From Parcubacteria group bacterium GW2011_GWA2_47_8b (GTDB taxonomy: Bacteria > Patescibacteriota > Minisyncoccia > UBA6257 > WO2-44-18), in the NCBI GenBank assembly GCA_001003205.1, contig LCOU01000040.1, positions 1 through 5,029 on the forward strand: DNA of 5,029 bases, read 5' to 3'. Positions 1-4,618 of the stretch are shown here, piece by piece. Numbering within the stretch: position 1 is the first letter of the stretch; each line of letters starts with the position of its first letter. The notes beneath the pieces are model-generated. The model was not told the DNA's origin, did no database searches, and was given only the letters and a program-made list of their open reading frames with translations. The translations under genes were made by a program, and so were the position numbers.

Positions 1-148
1 CGAAAGCACGGTCTTTTATTTATAATAGTTACTAAATAAAAGTTTCGCGCCGAGCCCCTAGGCAGTCCGAACGCGCTGGGCGAGGAACTGCCGGTTCCCG
101 AGGAGATATTCTTGGGGGGGGAACGAGTCCTTAATCTTTACCGCCAAA
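1..148. other. Non-coding end of window with structured DNA
   Basis: I find no gene here that I can support. Bases 48-130 are visibly more GC-rich than the neighbouring gene and contain a run of eight G (114-121). GGCAGT (61-66) can pair with ACTGCC (87-92), and GGAAC/GTTCC around 83-97 forms a competing 5-bp stem that shares the same bases. All frames lack an ATG-started ORF with a ribosome binding site. A minus-strand frame is open from about 133 to the window edge, and a plus-strand frame ends in TAA at 37-39, but neither has a start or a recognisable product. The stretch may be the 3' untranslated region of the minus-strand redox operon or part of a small structured RNA; I cannot tell which. 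Confidence 0.4.
13..42. repeat. AT-rich perfect 10-bp inverted repeat
   Basis: CTTTTATTTA (13-22) is the exact reverse complement of TAAATAAAAG (33-42), with a 10-base loop. Outside it, CGAAA (1-5) and TTTCG (43-47) are also complementary, leaving a 7-base bulge. It lies about 105 bases downstream of the last gene of the minus-strand operon, so it could help end or stabilise that transcript. Neither side has the uridine run of a standard intrinsic terminator, so I call it only an inverted repeat. Confidence 0.5.
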
Positions 149-1411
149 CTATTCCCGCTTCATGTGAGCGAGGGCATATTCCATATTGGCCTCTACTTTT
201 TTGCCGGGATTAAATATGCCAAGAGGGTCAAAAATCTTTTTAATTTCCTCAAAGATCTTATAGACTTCGGGGCCGTACATTTTGCGAAGATACGCGCCGC
301 GAATCAGGCCGTCGTTGTGTTCGGCGGTAATGGAACCTTTGTAGCGTAAAACCAAATCATAAATCTCCTCCGAGATAATTGGAATTTTTTTGCGATTTTC
401 TTCATCGGCCAGCGCCATCAATGGAACTATGTGGAAATTCCCGTCGCCGATGTGACCGAAGATAGTGTAAAATAGCTTGTGGTTATCTAAAATTTTATAA
501 AGCTGGGGCAAAAACTCCGGCAATTTTTCCGGGCGCACAATAAAGTCGTCAATAAAGGGCGCCGTCTGCTTGCCACGCACTTTGTGCCGCAAAAGATTGA
601 AGCTTTCCCGCCGGATTACCCAATATTTTCGGGATTCCTGGGCGGTGGCGGCAATTTTGGTTTTTACTTTGAATGATTTAAGTTTCTCCCGCAACTCGTT
701 GAGTTTGCGCCCGACTTCATCCTGGCTATCTTCTTCAAACTCAACCAATAGCACCAACTTCGGCATTCCGTAAGTGAGTATCAGCCAAAATTCCGGCAAA
801 AAACTCCAGCCCAGCGTGAAAAGATTTTTGGCGCCCAGAGCTTTCAAAAATCCGCGGAAGGATTTTAGCGACAAACGAAGAGTGTTGTCGTCAAACGATT
901 CAAAGCTTGATGGCCGAAAAGGCAGAACCGCACTTACTAAGTCCGCTAAAATACCAATGTCCTTCAAAAACACAACCATCATTCCCGAATGGGATTTTTT
1001 CTTAACCAAGCGAATCTTCGCTTCCGTAATAAGACCAAGCGTTCCCTGCGCGCCCACGAAAATTTTCGCCATATTGAAATTTTCGCCATCCCAAACGTCC
1101 CAAATGTTGTAGCCGCTGGAATTTTTGGAAACATTGGGGCGCGACGCTTTAACCAAGCTGAAATTTTTATCCAAAAGATCGTAGACTTTTTTATAAATTT
1201 GCCCCTCAAGGCCCGGCTGTTCTTTTTTCTTGTCCAATTCTTGCTTGTTGATTTTTGAAAAGCTATGCTCTTCACCGTCGGAAAGCACCACTTTCAATTC
1301 TTCCACGTAGTCCTTGGTTTGGCCGTAAATAAGCGATTTTTCTCCGCCGGCATTATTGGCGATCATACCCCCCAGTGCACAAATTTCTCTTGACGCCGGA
1401 TAGGTGGGCAA
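149..1411 (-). pseudogene. FAD-linked oxidase (GlcD/D-lactate dehydrogenase type), C-terminal part of a broken gene
   Basis: This is the larger part of a flavin-dependent 2-hydroxyacid dehydrogenase of the GlcD/D-lactate dehydrogenase family. Such enzymes oxidise substrates such as D-lactate or glycolate with FAD; the exact substrate cannot be read here. Visible motifs are the second half of the FAD domain (GGMIANNAGGEKSLIYG at residues 14-30, GAQGTLG at 120-126) and the C-terminal domain with GHIGDGNFHI (319-328), TAEHNDGLIRG (362-372) and the closing FDPLGIFNPGK (394-404). The C-terminus looks complete. The stated start is only a TTG inside the protein: the reading frame continues upstream to about 1462 as GVYYRDFEKETLKKDLL, which is family sequence, and then meets a TGA. 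The N-terminal part is at 1426-1668 in another frame. Family assignment is firm; independent expression of this piece is doubtful. Confidence 0.85.
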
Positions 1412-1425
1412 AAGAAGATCCTTTT

Positions 1426-1668
1426 TCAGCGTTTCTTTTTCAAAATCGCGGTAATAAACTCCCCAGTCAAAGAAAGACCGGGGTCATTTTGTTTTTCTTT
1501 AACCACGTATTTCACCAAATTCTTCACGTCTTCCGTATCTTTGGGGAAAATAACCGCTTTCGGTTTTATTTCAAACAGACTGGCGTCCCGGCTGTAGCGG
1601 TCGCGGGTTTCATCGTCTTCGGCAATTTCACCGCGCAAAAATTCCTTTATTTTATTTAAGGAAGTCAT
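1426..1668 (-). pseudogene. FAD-linked oxidase, N-terminal fragment of the same broken gene
   Basis: This 80-codon ORF is the amino end of the FAD oxidase continued at 149-1462. Residues 1-68 are genuine family sequence: the pre-domain ETRDRYSRDAS and the start of the FAD-binding domain, IKPKAVIFPKDTEDVKNLVK (residues 34-53). After PGLSLT (residues 63-68) the family expects the RSGGTxMSGG FAD-pyrophosphate loop; instead the frame runs 12 codons out of register to a TGA. The downstream gene resumes in another frame at GVYYRDFEK. About 40-50 codons are therefore missing and the frame is shifted, with the junction near 1460-1467. The ATG overlaps the end of trxB by 17 bases, so it would be translated as part of the redox operon. 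A recent natural deletion or an assembly collapse fits equally well. Confidence 0.85.
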
Positions 1669-2563
1669 AGATATTTAAAACCGCTTTTATGGCGTCGCCG
1701 GCAGAAACATTATTTTGCTTATACAAAACATCGCTGACGTCGCCGGCCGCCCAAATGCCTCGCAGAGAAGTTGTCTGTGTTTTATGATCCACGATAATTT
1801 CCCCGCAATCATTAAGCTTTACAAGTCCTTTTACGAAACCCGAGTTCGGATAAGAACCGACTTCCACAAACACGCCATCCAATTTTAATTCCTTGATGTT
1901 GCCGCTTGGCACGTCTTGGTATTTCAGGCCGGTCACGAATTTATCGCCAAATATTTCCTTCGCCTCGGCTTGAAGAATAACTTCAGCCTTGGGACTGGCT
2001 TTAATTTTTTCCTGAGTGGCGGCATCGCCGGTCAATCTGTCGCTGTATTCCAATAAATAAACTTTCTTTGAATAATTCAGAAGATCCAAAACCGCTTCCA
2101 AGCCGGCATTGCCGCCTCCAATGACGGCAGTTATTTTATCTTTGAAAATCGGGGCGTCACAGGTGGCGCAATACGCCACTCCCTTGCCGTCAAATTCTTT
2201 TTCACCCGGAATGTCCAGCTTTTTACGAGAACTGCCGGTTGCCACTAAAACGGTTCGGGTCTCCAGCTTCTTGCCGCCCTGCAAAGAAACCGCAAATCCC
2301 TCGCCAGATTTTTCTACCTTAGTTGCCAGATCCGGCTGAAAAATATCAAGGCCTTCTTGGGCGCGTAAATGATCTTCCAATGTTTTTGCCCAAGCAAAAC
2401 CGGAGATGGCTTTAACGCCGACCCAATTTTGAATTTCGGCTGATACTTTTGACTGCCCTCCAAAATCTCCCGCCACCAGAGCGGTTTTCATTTTTTTTCT
2501 TGCCCCGTATATTCCGGCCGCCACCCCACCTGGACCTCCCCCTATGATTACAAGATCGTACAT
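1652..2563 (-). CDS. trxB: Thioredoxin reductase-like flavoprotein (AhpF-like cofactor site)
   Basis: The 303-residue product has the layout of low-molecular-weight thioredoxin reductase: FAD-binding GGGPGG (8-13), redox-active CATC (132-135, within AYCATCDAPIF), NAD(P)H-binding GGGNAG (149-154) and the second FAD motif WAAGDV (271-276). It is a soluble enzyme reducing a small redoxin. The usual NADPH-recognising HRRxxxR is absent; in its place is VYLLEYSDRL (168-177), resembling the AhpF LEF segment, and LYKQNNVSAGDAIKA (280-294) resembles the AhpF C-terminus. I infer a preference for NADH. The ATG at 2563 is chosen because MYDLVIIGG is the canonical beginning; a longer in-frame extension to GTG 2620 lies within the stub of a second trxB and is not credible. 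No clear Shine-Dalgarno precedes 2563. The 3' end overlaps the FAD oxidase start by 17 bases. Confidence 0.95.
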   Translation of the reverse strand: MYDLVIIGGGPGGVAAGIYGARKKMKTALVAGDFGGQSKVSAEIQNWVGVKAISGFAWAKTLEDHLRAQEGLDIFQPDLATKVEKSGEGFAVSLQGGKKLETRTVLVATGSSRKKLDIPGEKEFDGKGVAYCATCDAPIFKDKITAVIGGGNAGLEAVLDLLNYSKKVYLLEYSDRLTGDAATQEKIKASPKAEVILQAEAKEIFGDKFVTGLKYQDVPSGNIKELKLDGVFVEVGSYPNSGFVKGLVKLNDCGEIIVDHKTQTTSLRGIWAAGDVSDVLYKQNNVSAGDAIKAVLNIYDFLK

Positions 2564-2567
2564 AGCA

Positions 2568-2669
2568 TTAACATAAAACGTGTTTGTTTTTCGGAATTGT
2601 ACGGGGCTGGCCGTAAACACCCGCGGCTACGCCGCCCGGGCCGCCGCCAATGATAACCAAGTCGTACAT
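2568..2669 (-). pseudogene. Stub of a second trxB (N-terminal 20 codons)
   Basis: The ATG overlaps the glutaredoxin stop codon by one base (TAATG), an ideal position for coupled translation. It encodes MYDLVIIGGGPGGVAAGVYG, the FAD-binding start of TrxB, then 13 unrelated codons to a TAA at 2568-2570, five bases before the intact trxB. Compared with the first 20 codons of the intact gene, 19 amino acids are identical (one Val/Ile change), yet 16 codons and 18 of 60 bases differ. It is therefore not a simple slippage duplicate; two diverged trxB copies once stood here, or a foreign trxB replaced the resident copy and left its first 20 codons behind. The peptide lacks CATC and the NAD(P)H site, so it cannot be an enzyme. 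It may still act as a leader peptide coupling glutaredoxin and trxB translation; that is speculative. Confidence 0.8.
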
Positions 2670-2908
2670 TATTTTATGTCCAACGCTTTCTTCAGCTCCG
2701 ACTCGCTAAAGCCAACGATTATTTTGCCGTCAATATCAATAACCGGCACGCCAAGCTGTTGAGATTTTTGCACCATTTCAGCTCGCGCCTTTTCATCTTC
2801 GGCAACATTAAACTCCTCGTACTTGACGTTGTGTTTTTGAAAAAAATCTTTCGCCATCTTGCAATAAACGCAAGTTGGAGTGGAATAAATCTTAACGCTG
2901 TTCATCAT
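2669..2908 (-). CDS. Glutaredoxin/NrdH-like thiol-disulfide redoxin
   Basis: A 79-residue single-domain thioredoxin-fold protein of the cytoplasm that shuttles electrons by a reversible disulfide. The N-terminal strand KIYSTPTC leads to the active-site CVYC (C13, C16), followed by the helix KMAKDFFQKHNVKYEEFNV, the conserved GVPVI with the cis-proline (P55) and the terminal GFSESELKKAL. Glutaredoxin or NrdH-type redoxin are both possible; the adjacent thioredoxin reductase favours it being reduced by TrxB rather than by glutathione. Two ATG codons in tandem (2908 and 2905) are available; GGAAG lies 3 bases from the first and 6 from the second, so 2905 may be the main start. The beginning overlaps the SPW gene by 17 bases, and the stop overlaps the trxB stub ATG by one base. 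Confidence 0.92.
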   Translation of the reverse strand: MMNSVKIYSTPTCVYCKMAKDFFQKHNVKYEEFNVAEDEKARAEMVQKSQQLGVPVIDIDGKIIVGFSESELKKALDIK

Positions 2909-3080
2909 GGTCTTCCGTACCCACTATCTCCCAAAGAGATAACAACATCAATAAAACGCCGACGACGACTTGGCTCCAAAGCGCCGACGTAATTTTCCAA
3001 TATCCCAAAATCCAAGGGGAGGCTAAAACCCAAACCCCGAACGCGAATTCCGCCCAATTAATCCAGTTTTTCTTGCCCAT
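2892..3080 (-). CDS. SPW-repeat family small membrane protein
   Basis: A 62-residue protein with two predicted membrane helices (about residues 9-27 and 33-53) joined by a short loop. The first ends in ASPWILGY (20-27), containing the Ser-Pro-Trp that defines the SPW-repeat family; only one repeat is present. A basic start (MGKK) and an acidic, charged tail (TEDHDEQR) suggest the positive-inside rule with a hairpin topology. Function of the family is unknown to me. It is the first gene of the redox operon: a TATAAT lies 25 bases upstream, and its 3' end overlaps the glutaredoxin by 17 bases. No Shine-Dalgarno is seen at the usual distance (a GGAGAG is about 18 bases away, too far), so translation may begin on a nearly leaderless message. 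Confidence 0.85.
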   Translation of the reverse strand: MGKKNWINWAEFAFGVWVLASPWILGYWKITSALWSQVVVGVLLMLLSLWEIVGTEDHDEQR

Positions 3081-3104
3081 ATTCTAGTTTGAAATCTACT
3101 CTCC

Positions 3105-3110
3105 ATTATA
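3105..3110 (-). promoter_or_regulatory. Probable -10 box of the redox operon
   Basis: The minus strand reads TATAAT here, 25 bases before the SPW gene ATG and just after the terminator of the preceding gene. No good -35 is found 16-18 bases upstream, where the T-rich arm of the terminator lies (TTTTTG at 17 bases). Predicted transcription would begin near 3098, giving a leader of about 18 bases. Confidence 0.5.
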
Positions 3111-3127
3111 AACAAAATCCGGACAAA

Positions 3128-3160
3128 CAAAAATCCCCGACAGAACGCCGGGGATTTTTG
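3128..3160 (-). terminator. Intrinsic terminator after the CxxC protein gene
   Basis: CAAAAATCCCCG (3128-3139) and CGGGGATTTTTG (3149-3160) form a perfect 12-bp stem with a 9-base loop. On the minus strand the GC core is followed by ATTTTTGTTTG, the uridine-rich tail of an intrinsic terminator, and the stem begins four bases after the stop codon of the CxxC gene. The arms are symmetrical, so it could also stop plus-strand transcription, though no plus-strand gene ends here. Confidence 0.85.
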
Positions 3161-3164
3161 CTCT

Positions 3165-3353
3165 TTATTCGCGGCCGCCGAAGCGGGGTCCGCGGAAAGA
3201 TTGAACTCGCTCGCGATGGCAATCCCTGCAAAGCAGTTTATCCAATCTGGCCGGATCGGGTTCAAAGGGCAATTCCGTTATCGGATTACTGCACTTTGAG
3301 CACTTCCAGTTGCCTTGGAACATCTTTCGAGGAGCTTGGTTATTGAATTCCAT
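3165..3353 (-). CDS. Small CxxC-CxxC zinc-ribbon protein
   Basis: A 62-residue protein with two CxxC pairs, C18/C21 (CSKC) and C42/C45 (CRDC), 20 residues apart, which would hold one zinc ion. NWKCSKC, ITELPFEPDP and CRDCHRER match the short zinc-ribbon proteins often annotated as CxxC-x17-CxxC domain proteins; the spacing here is three residues longer than that name. The C-terminus is rich in Arg and Gly (RVQSFRGPRFGGRE), consistent with nucleic-acid binding, but the function is not established. It is a single-gene unit with its own promoter (3440-3468), a leader hairpin (3366-3402) and a terminator (3128-3160). AAAGGAA directly abuts the ATG, closer than usual; the alternative ATG at residue 11 has no better site and I keep the first. 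Confidence 0.85.
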   Translation of the reverse strand: MEFNNQAPRKMFQGNWKCSKCSNPITELPFEPDPARLDKLLCRDCHRERVQSFRGPRFGGRE

Positions 3354-3365
3354 TTCCTTTTAAAT

Positions 3366-3402
3366 GCTATTTCGCCCTTTTTGTTAGCCGAGGCAAAATA
3401 GC
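3366..3402 (-). promoter_or_regulatory. Hairpin in the 5' leader of the CxxC protein gene
   Basis: On the minus strand GCTATTTTGCC (3402-3392) can pair with GGCGAAATAGC (3376-3366) across a 15-base loop. All 11 positions pair in RNA, one as a G-U wobble. The same position would be a C-A mismatch in plus-strand RNA, so the structure favours the minus transcript. It lies within the predicted 80-base leader and ends 12 bases before the start codon, beside the AAAGGAA. It may control translation or protect the 5' end. I do not recognise a known riboswitch. Confidence 0.6.
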
Positions 3403-3439
3403 TTGTCGCATAATTTGACCCCTTACTAAACTGAATCCC

Positions 3440-3468
3440 AGTATATTCTATTGACCGCTAGATGTCAA
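3440..3468 (-). promoter_or_regulatory. Sigma-70-type promoter of the CxxC protein gene
   Basis: The minus strand has TTGACA (3468-3463), a 17-base spacer and TATACT (3445-3440), matching the housekeeping consensus at 11 of 12 positions. Transcription would start near 3433, giving a leader of about 80 bases before the ATG at 3353. It overlaps the plus-strand promoter of the glutamine synthetase gene. Confidence 0.75.
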
Positions 3469-3470
3469 TA
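3449..3470. promoter_or_regulatory. Dyad TATTGAC-N8-GTCAATA between divergent genes
   Basis: A perfect 7-bp inverted repeat (3449-3455 and 3464-3470) with an 8-base spacer. Each arm contains the -35 box of one of the two back-to-back promoters, which partly explains the symmetry. The extra matching bases and 22-bp size also fit an operator for a dimeric regulator controlling both genes. Further TTGAC copies lie at 3415-3419 and 3482-3486. Confidence 0.4.
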
Positions 3471-3479
3471 CCTTACGAT
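3451..3479 (+). promoter_or_regulatory. Likely promoter of the glutamine synthetase gene
   Basis: TTGACC (3451-3456), a 17-base spacer and TACGAT (3474-3479) match the consensus at 5/6 and 4/6 positions. The predicted start near 3486 gives a leader of about 35 bases that contains the Shine-Dalgarno at 3509-3514. An upstream TTGACC (3415) with TATATT (3442) has a 21-base spacer and is less likely. Confidence 0.5.
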
Positions 3480-3520
3480 GATTGACGGTACTTTACCACA
3501 TTACAAGTGGAGGTCGCGTG

Positions 3521-4561
3521 ATGGAACGAATCGTGGAATACATCTGGATTGACGGACAGGAACCGACCAAAAAGCTGCGCTCCAAGGCCAGGGTTTTGCG
3601 GGATGACCATAAAGTCCTTGGGCTGTTGAACATACCTATTTGGACATTTGACGGATCAAGCACCAGCCAGGCCATTACCGGCTCAAGCGATTGTTTCCTA
3701 AAGCCGGTTTGTAAATTTCCCGACCCGATTCGGGGAGAGCCGCACGTGCTGGCGCTTTGCGAAGTGCTCAATTCCGACAGATCGCCCCATCCTTCCAATA
3801 CCAGGGCGCACCTGGTGGCAACGGAGGAATGCCTTAAACACGAAGAAGCGCTCTTCGGAATTGAACAGGAATACACTCTGTATGACACAAACGGCGGAAG
3901 GCCCTACAGGTGGCCAGAGGAACGCACCGCCTTTCCGAGACCGCAAGGTCCGTATTACTGCGGCGTAGGGAGCGATGAAGTGTATGGCCGAGAACTCGTG
4001 GAAGCGCATCTCAAGGCCTGCCTTAAAGCGGGATTAATGATCGCCGGCATAAATGCCGAAGTGATGCCCGCCCAGTGGGAATTCCAGGTTGGGCCGCTTC
4101 CGCCTTCGGCGGTTGCCGACCAACTTTGGCTCGCGCGCTGGCTCTTGTACCGCCTGGGCGAGGATTTTGGGATTAGCGCCAAGCTTAGTCCAAAACCGAT
4201 AGACGGCGACTGGAACGGCGCCGGAGCCCACACCAACTTCAGCACAAAAGGAATGAGAGACCCGGGAGGAATAAAAGTCATTGAACAGGCCTGCGCCAAA
4301 CTTGAAGCGTTCCACAAAGAACATATGCGAGTTTACGGGGCCGAAAACGAAAGACGTCTTACCGGCAAACACGAAACTTGCGACATTAATACTTTCCGGT
4401 GGGGCAAATCCAATCGCGGCGCCTCAATCCGCATCCCCCTCCATGTCGTTGAAGCGAGTTGCGGCTATCTTGAAGATCGCCGACCCGCCGCCAATATGGA
4501 CCCTTATGAAGTTTGCAGAGCACTGTTGGAAACCGTCTGCGGCAACGGATTCAAAGGATAA
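3521..4561 (+). CDS. glnII: Type II (eukaryote-type) glutamine synthetase
   Basis: The 346-residue cytoplasmic enzyme makes glutamine from glutamate, ammonia and ATP. Its length and motifs are those of GSII, the form of eukaryotes and some bacteria, not the roughly 470-residue GSI (GlnA). Seen in order: WTFDGSST (41-48, beta-grasp domain), GIEQEYTL (113-120, metal-binding Glu), NAEVMPAQWEFQVGP (178-192), GDWNGAGAHTNFSTKG (229-244, substrate-binding His), RLTGKHETCDINTF (279-292), NRGASIRIP (298-306, phosphate-binding Arg) and EDRRPAANMDPY (318-329). All catalytic positions I can check are present, so it should be active. The ATG at 3521 is chosen because GGAGGT (3509-3514) lies six bases before it; the open frame extends to a TTG at 3482 inside the promoter. 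It is a single-gene unit ending in its own terminator. The coding sequence looks more GC-rich than the genes on the left, a hint of transfer. Confidence 0.96.
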   Translation: MERIVEYIWIDGQEPTKKLRSKARVLRDDHKVLGLLNIPIWTFDGSSTSQAITGSSDCFLKPVCKFPDPIRGEPHVLALCEVLNSDRSPHPSNTRAHLVATEECLKHEEALFGIEQEYTLYDTNGGRPYRWPEERTAFPRPQGPYYCGVGSDEVYGRELVEAHLKACLKAGLMIAGINAEVMPAQWEFQVGPLPPSAVADQLWLARWLLYRLGEDFGISAKLSPKPIDGDWNGAGAHTNFSTKGMRDPGGIKVIEQACAKLEAFHKEHMRVYGAENERRLTGKHETCDINTFRWGKSNRGASIRIPLHVVEASCGYLEDRRPAANMDPYEVCRALLETVCGNGFKG

Positions 4562-4569
4562 ATTAAAAG

Positions 4570-4600
4570 CCCCCGAAGTACTTCGGGGGTATTTTTATTT
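4570..4600. terminator. Palindromic, probably bidirectional intrinsic terminator
   Basis: Bases 4570-4589 form a perfect 20-base palindrome, CCCCCGAA-GTAC-TTCGGGGG, giving an 8-bp stem with a GTAC loop. On the plus strand TATTTTTATTT follows, ending glutamine synthetase transcription eight bases after its stop codon. On the minus strand the stem is followed by CTTTTAATTT, so it can also end the convergent CPBP gene. Confidence 0.9.
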
Positions 4601-4615
4601 ATAGTGAGTCGTATT
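4600..4615 (-). promoter_or_regulatory. Exact 16-base match to the T7 RNA polymerase promoter core
   Basis: The minus strand reads AATACGACTCACTATA, identical to positions -16 to -1 of the T7 class III promoter. Position -17 is C instead of T, and the +1 region is AATAAA instead of GGGAGA. It lies three bases after the CPBP stop codon and directs toward the terminator and the antisense of glutamine synthetase. Whether it is a natural phage-type promoter, a genomic repeat or a laboratory sequence cannot be decided here. Confidence 0.55.
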
Positions 4616-4618
4616 GAA

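Noticed and set aside
1..39. Plus-strand tail of a gene ending RKHGLLFIIVTK
   Set aside because: Only 12 codons are visible, they lie across an inverted repeat, and there is no recognisable family.
62..166. Minus-strand TTG-started peptide of about 29 residues after the FAD oxidase
   Set aside because: Weak start, no ribosome binding site and no recognisable motif; likely a chance open frame.
774..1112. Plus-strand 112-codon open frame
   Set aside because: It lies opposite conserved FAD oxidase motifs and its translation resembles no protein family.
2564..2620. GTG-started 19-residue extension of TrxB
   Set aside because: It reads through the trxB stub in another frame; the family start MYDLVIIGG begins exactly at 2563.
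3023..3265. Minus-strand 80-codon open frame
   Set aside because: It overlaps the CxxC gene, terminator and SPW gene out of frame and shows no family features.
3089..3346. Plus-strand 85-codon open frame
   Set aside because: It runs antisense through the terminator and the CxxC gene, whose motifs are clear on the other strand.
3482..3520. TTG-started 13-residue extension of glutamine synthetase
   Set aside because: It begins about where the predicted transcript starts and has no ribosome binding site, whereas GGAGGT is ideally placed for the ATG at 3521.
3955..4372. Minus-strand open frames opposite glutamine synthetase
   Set aside because: They are shadows of a GC-rich gene whose plus-strand product is unmistakable.
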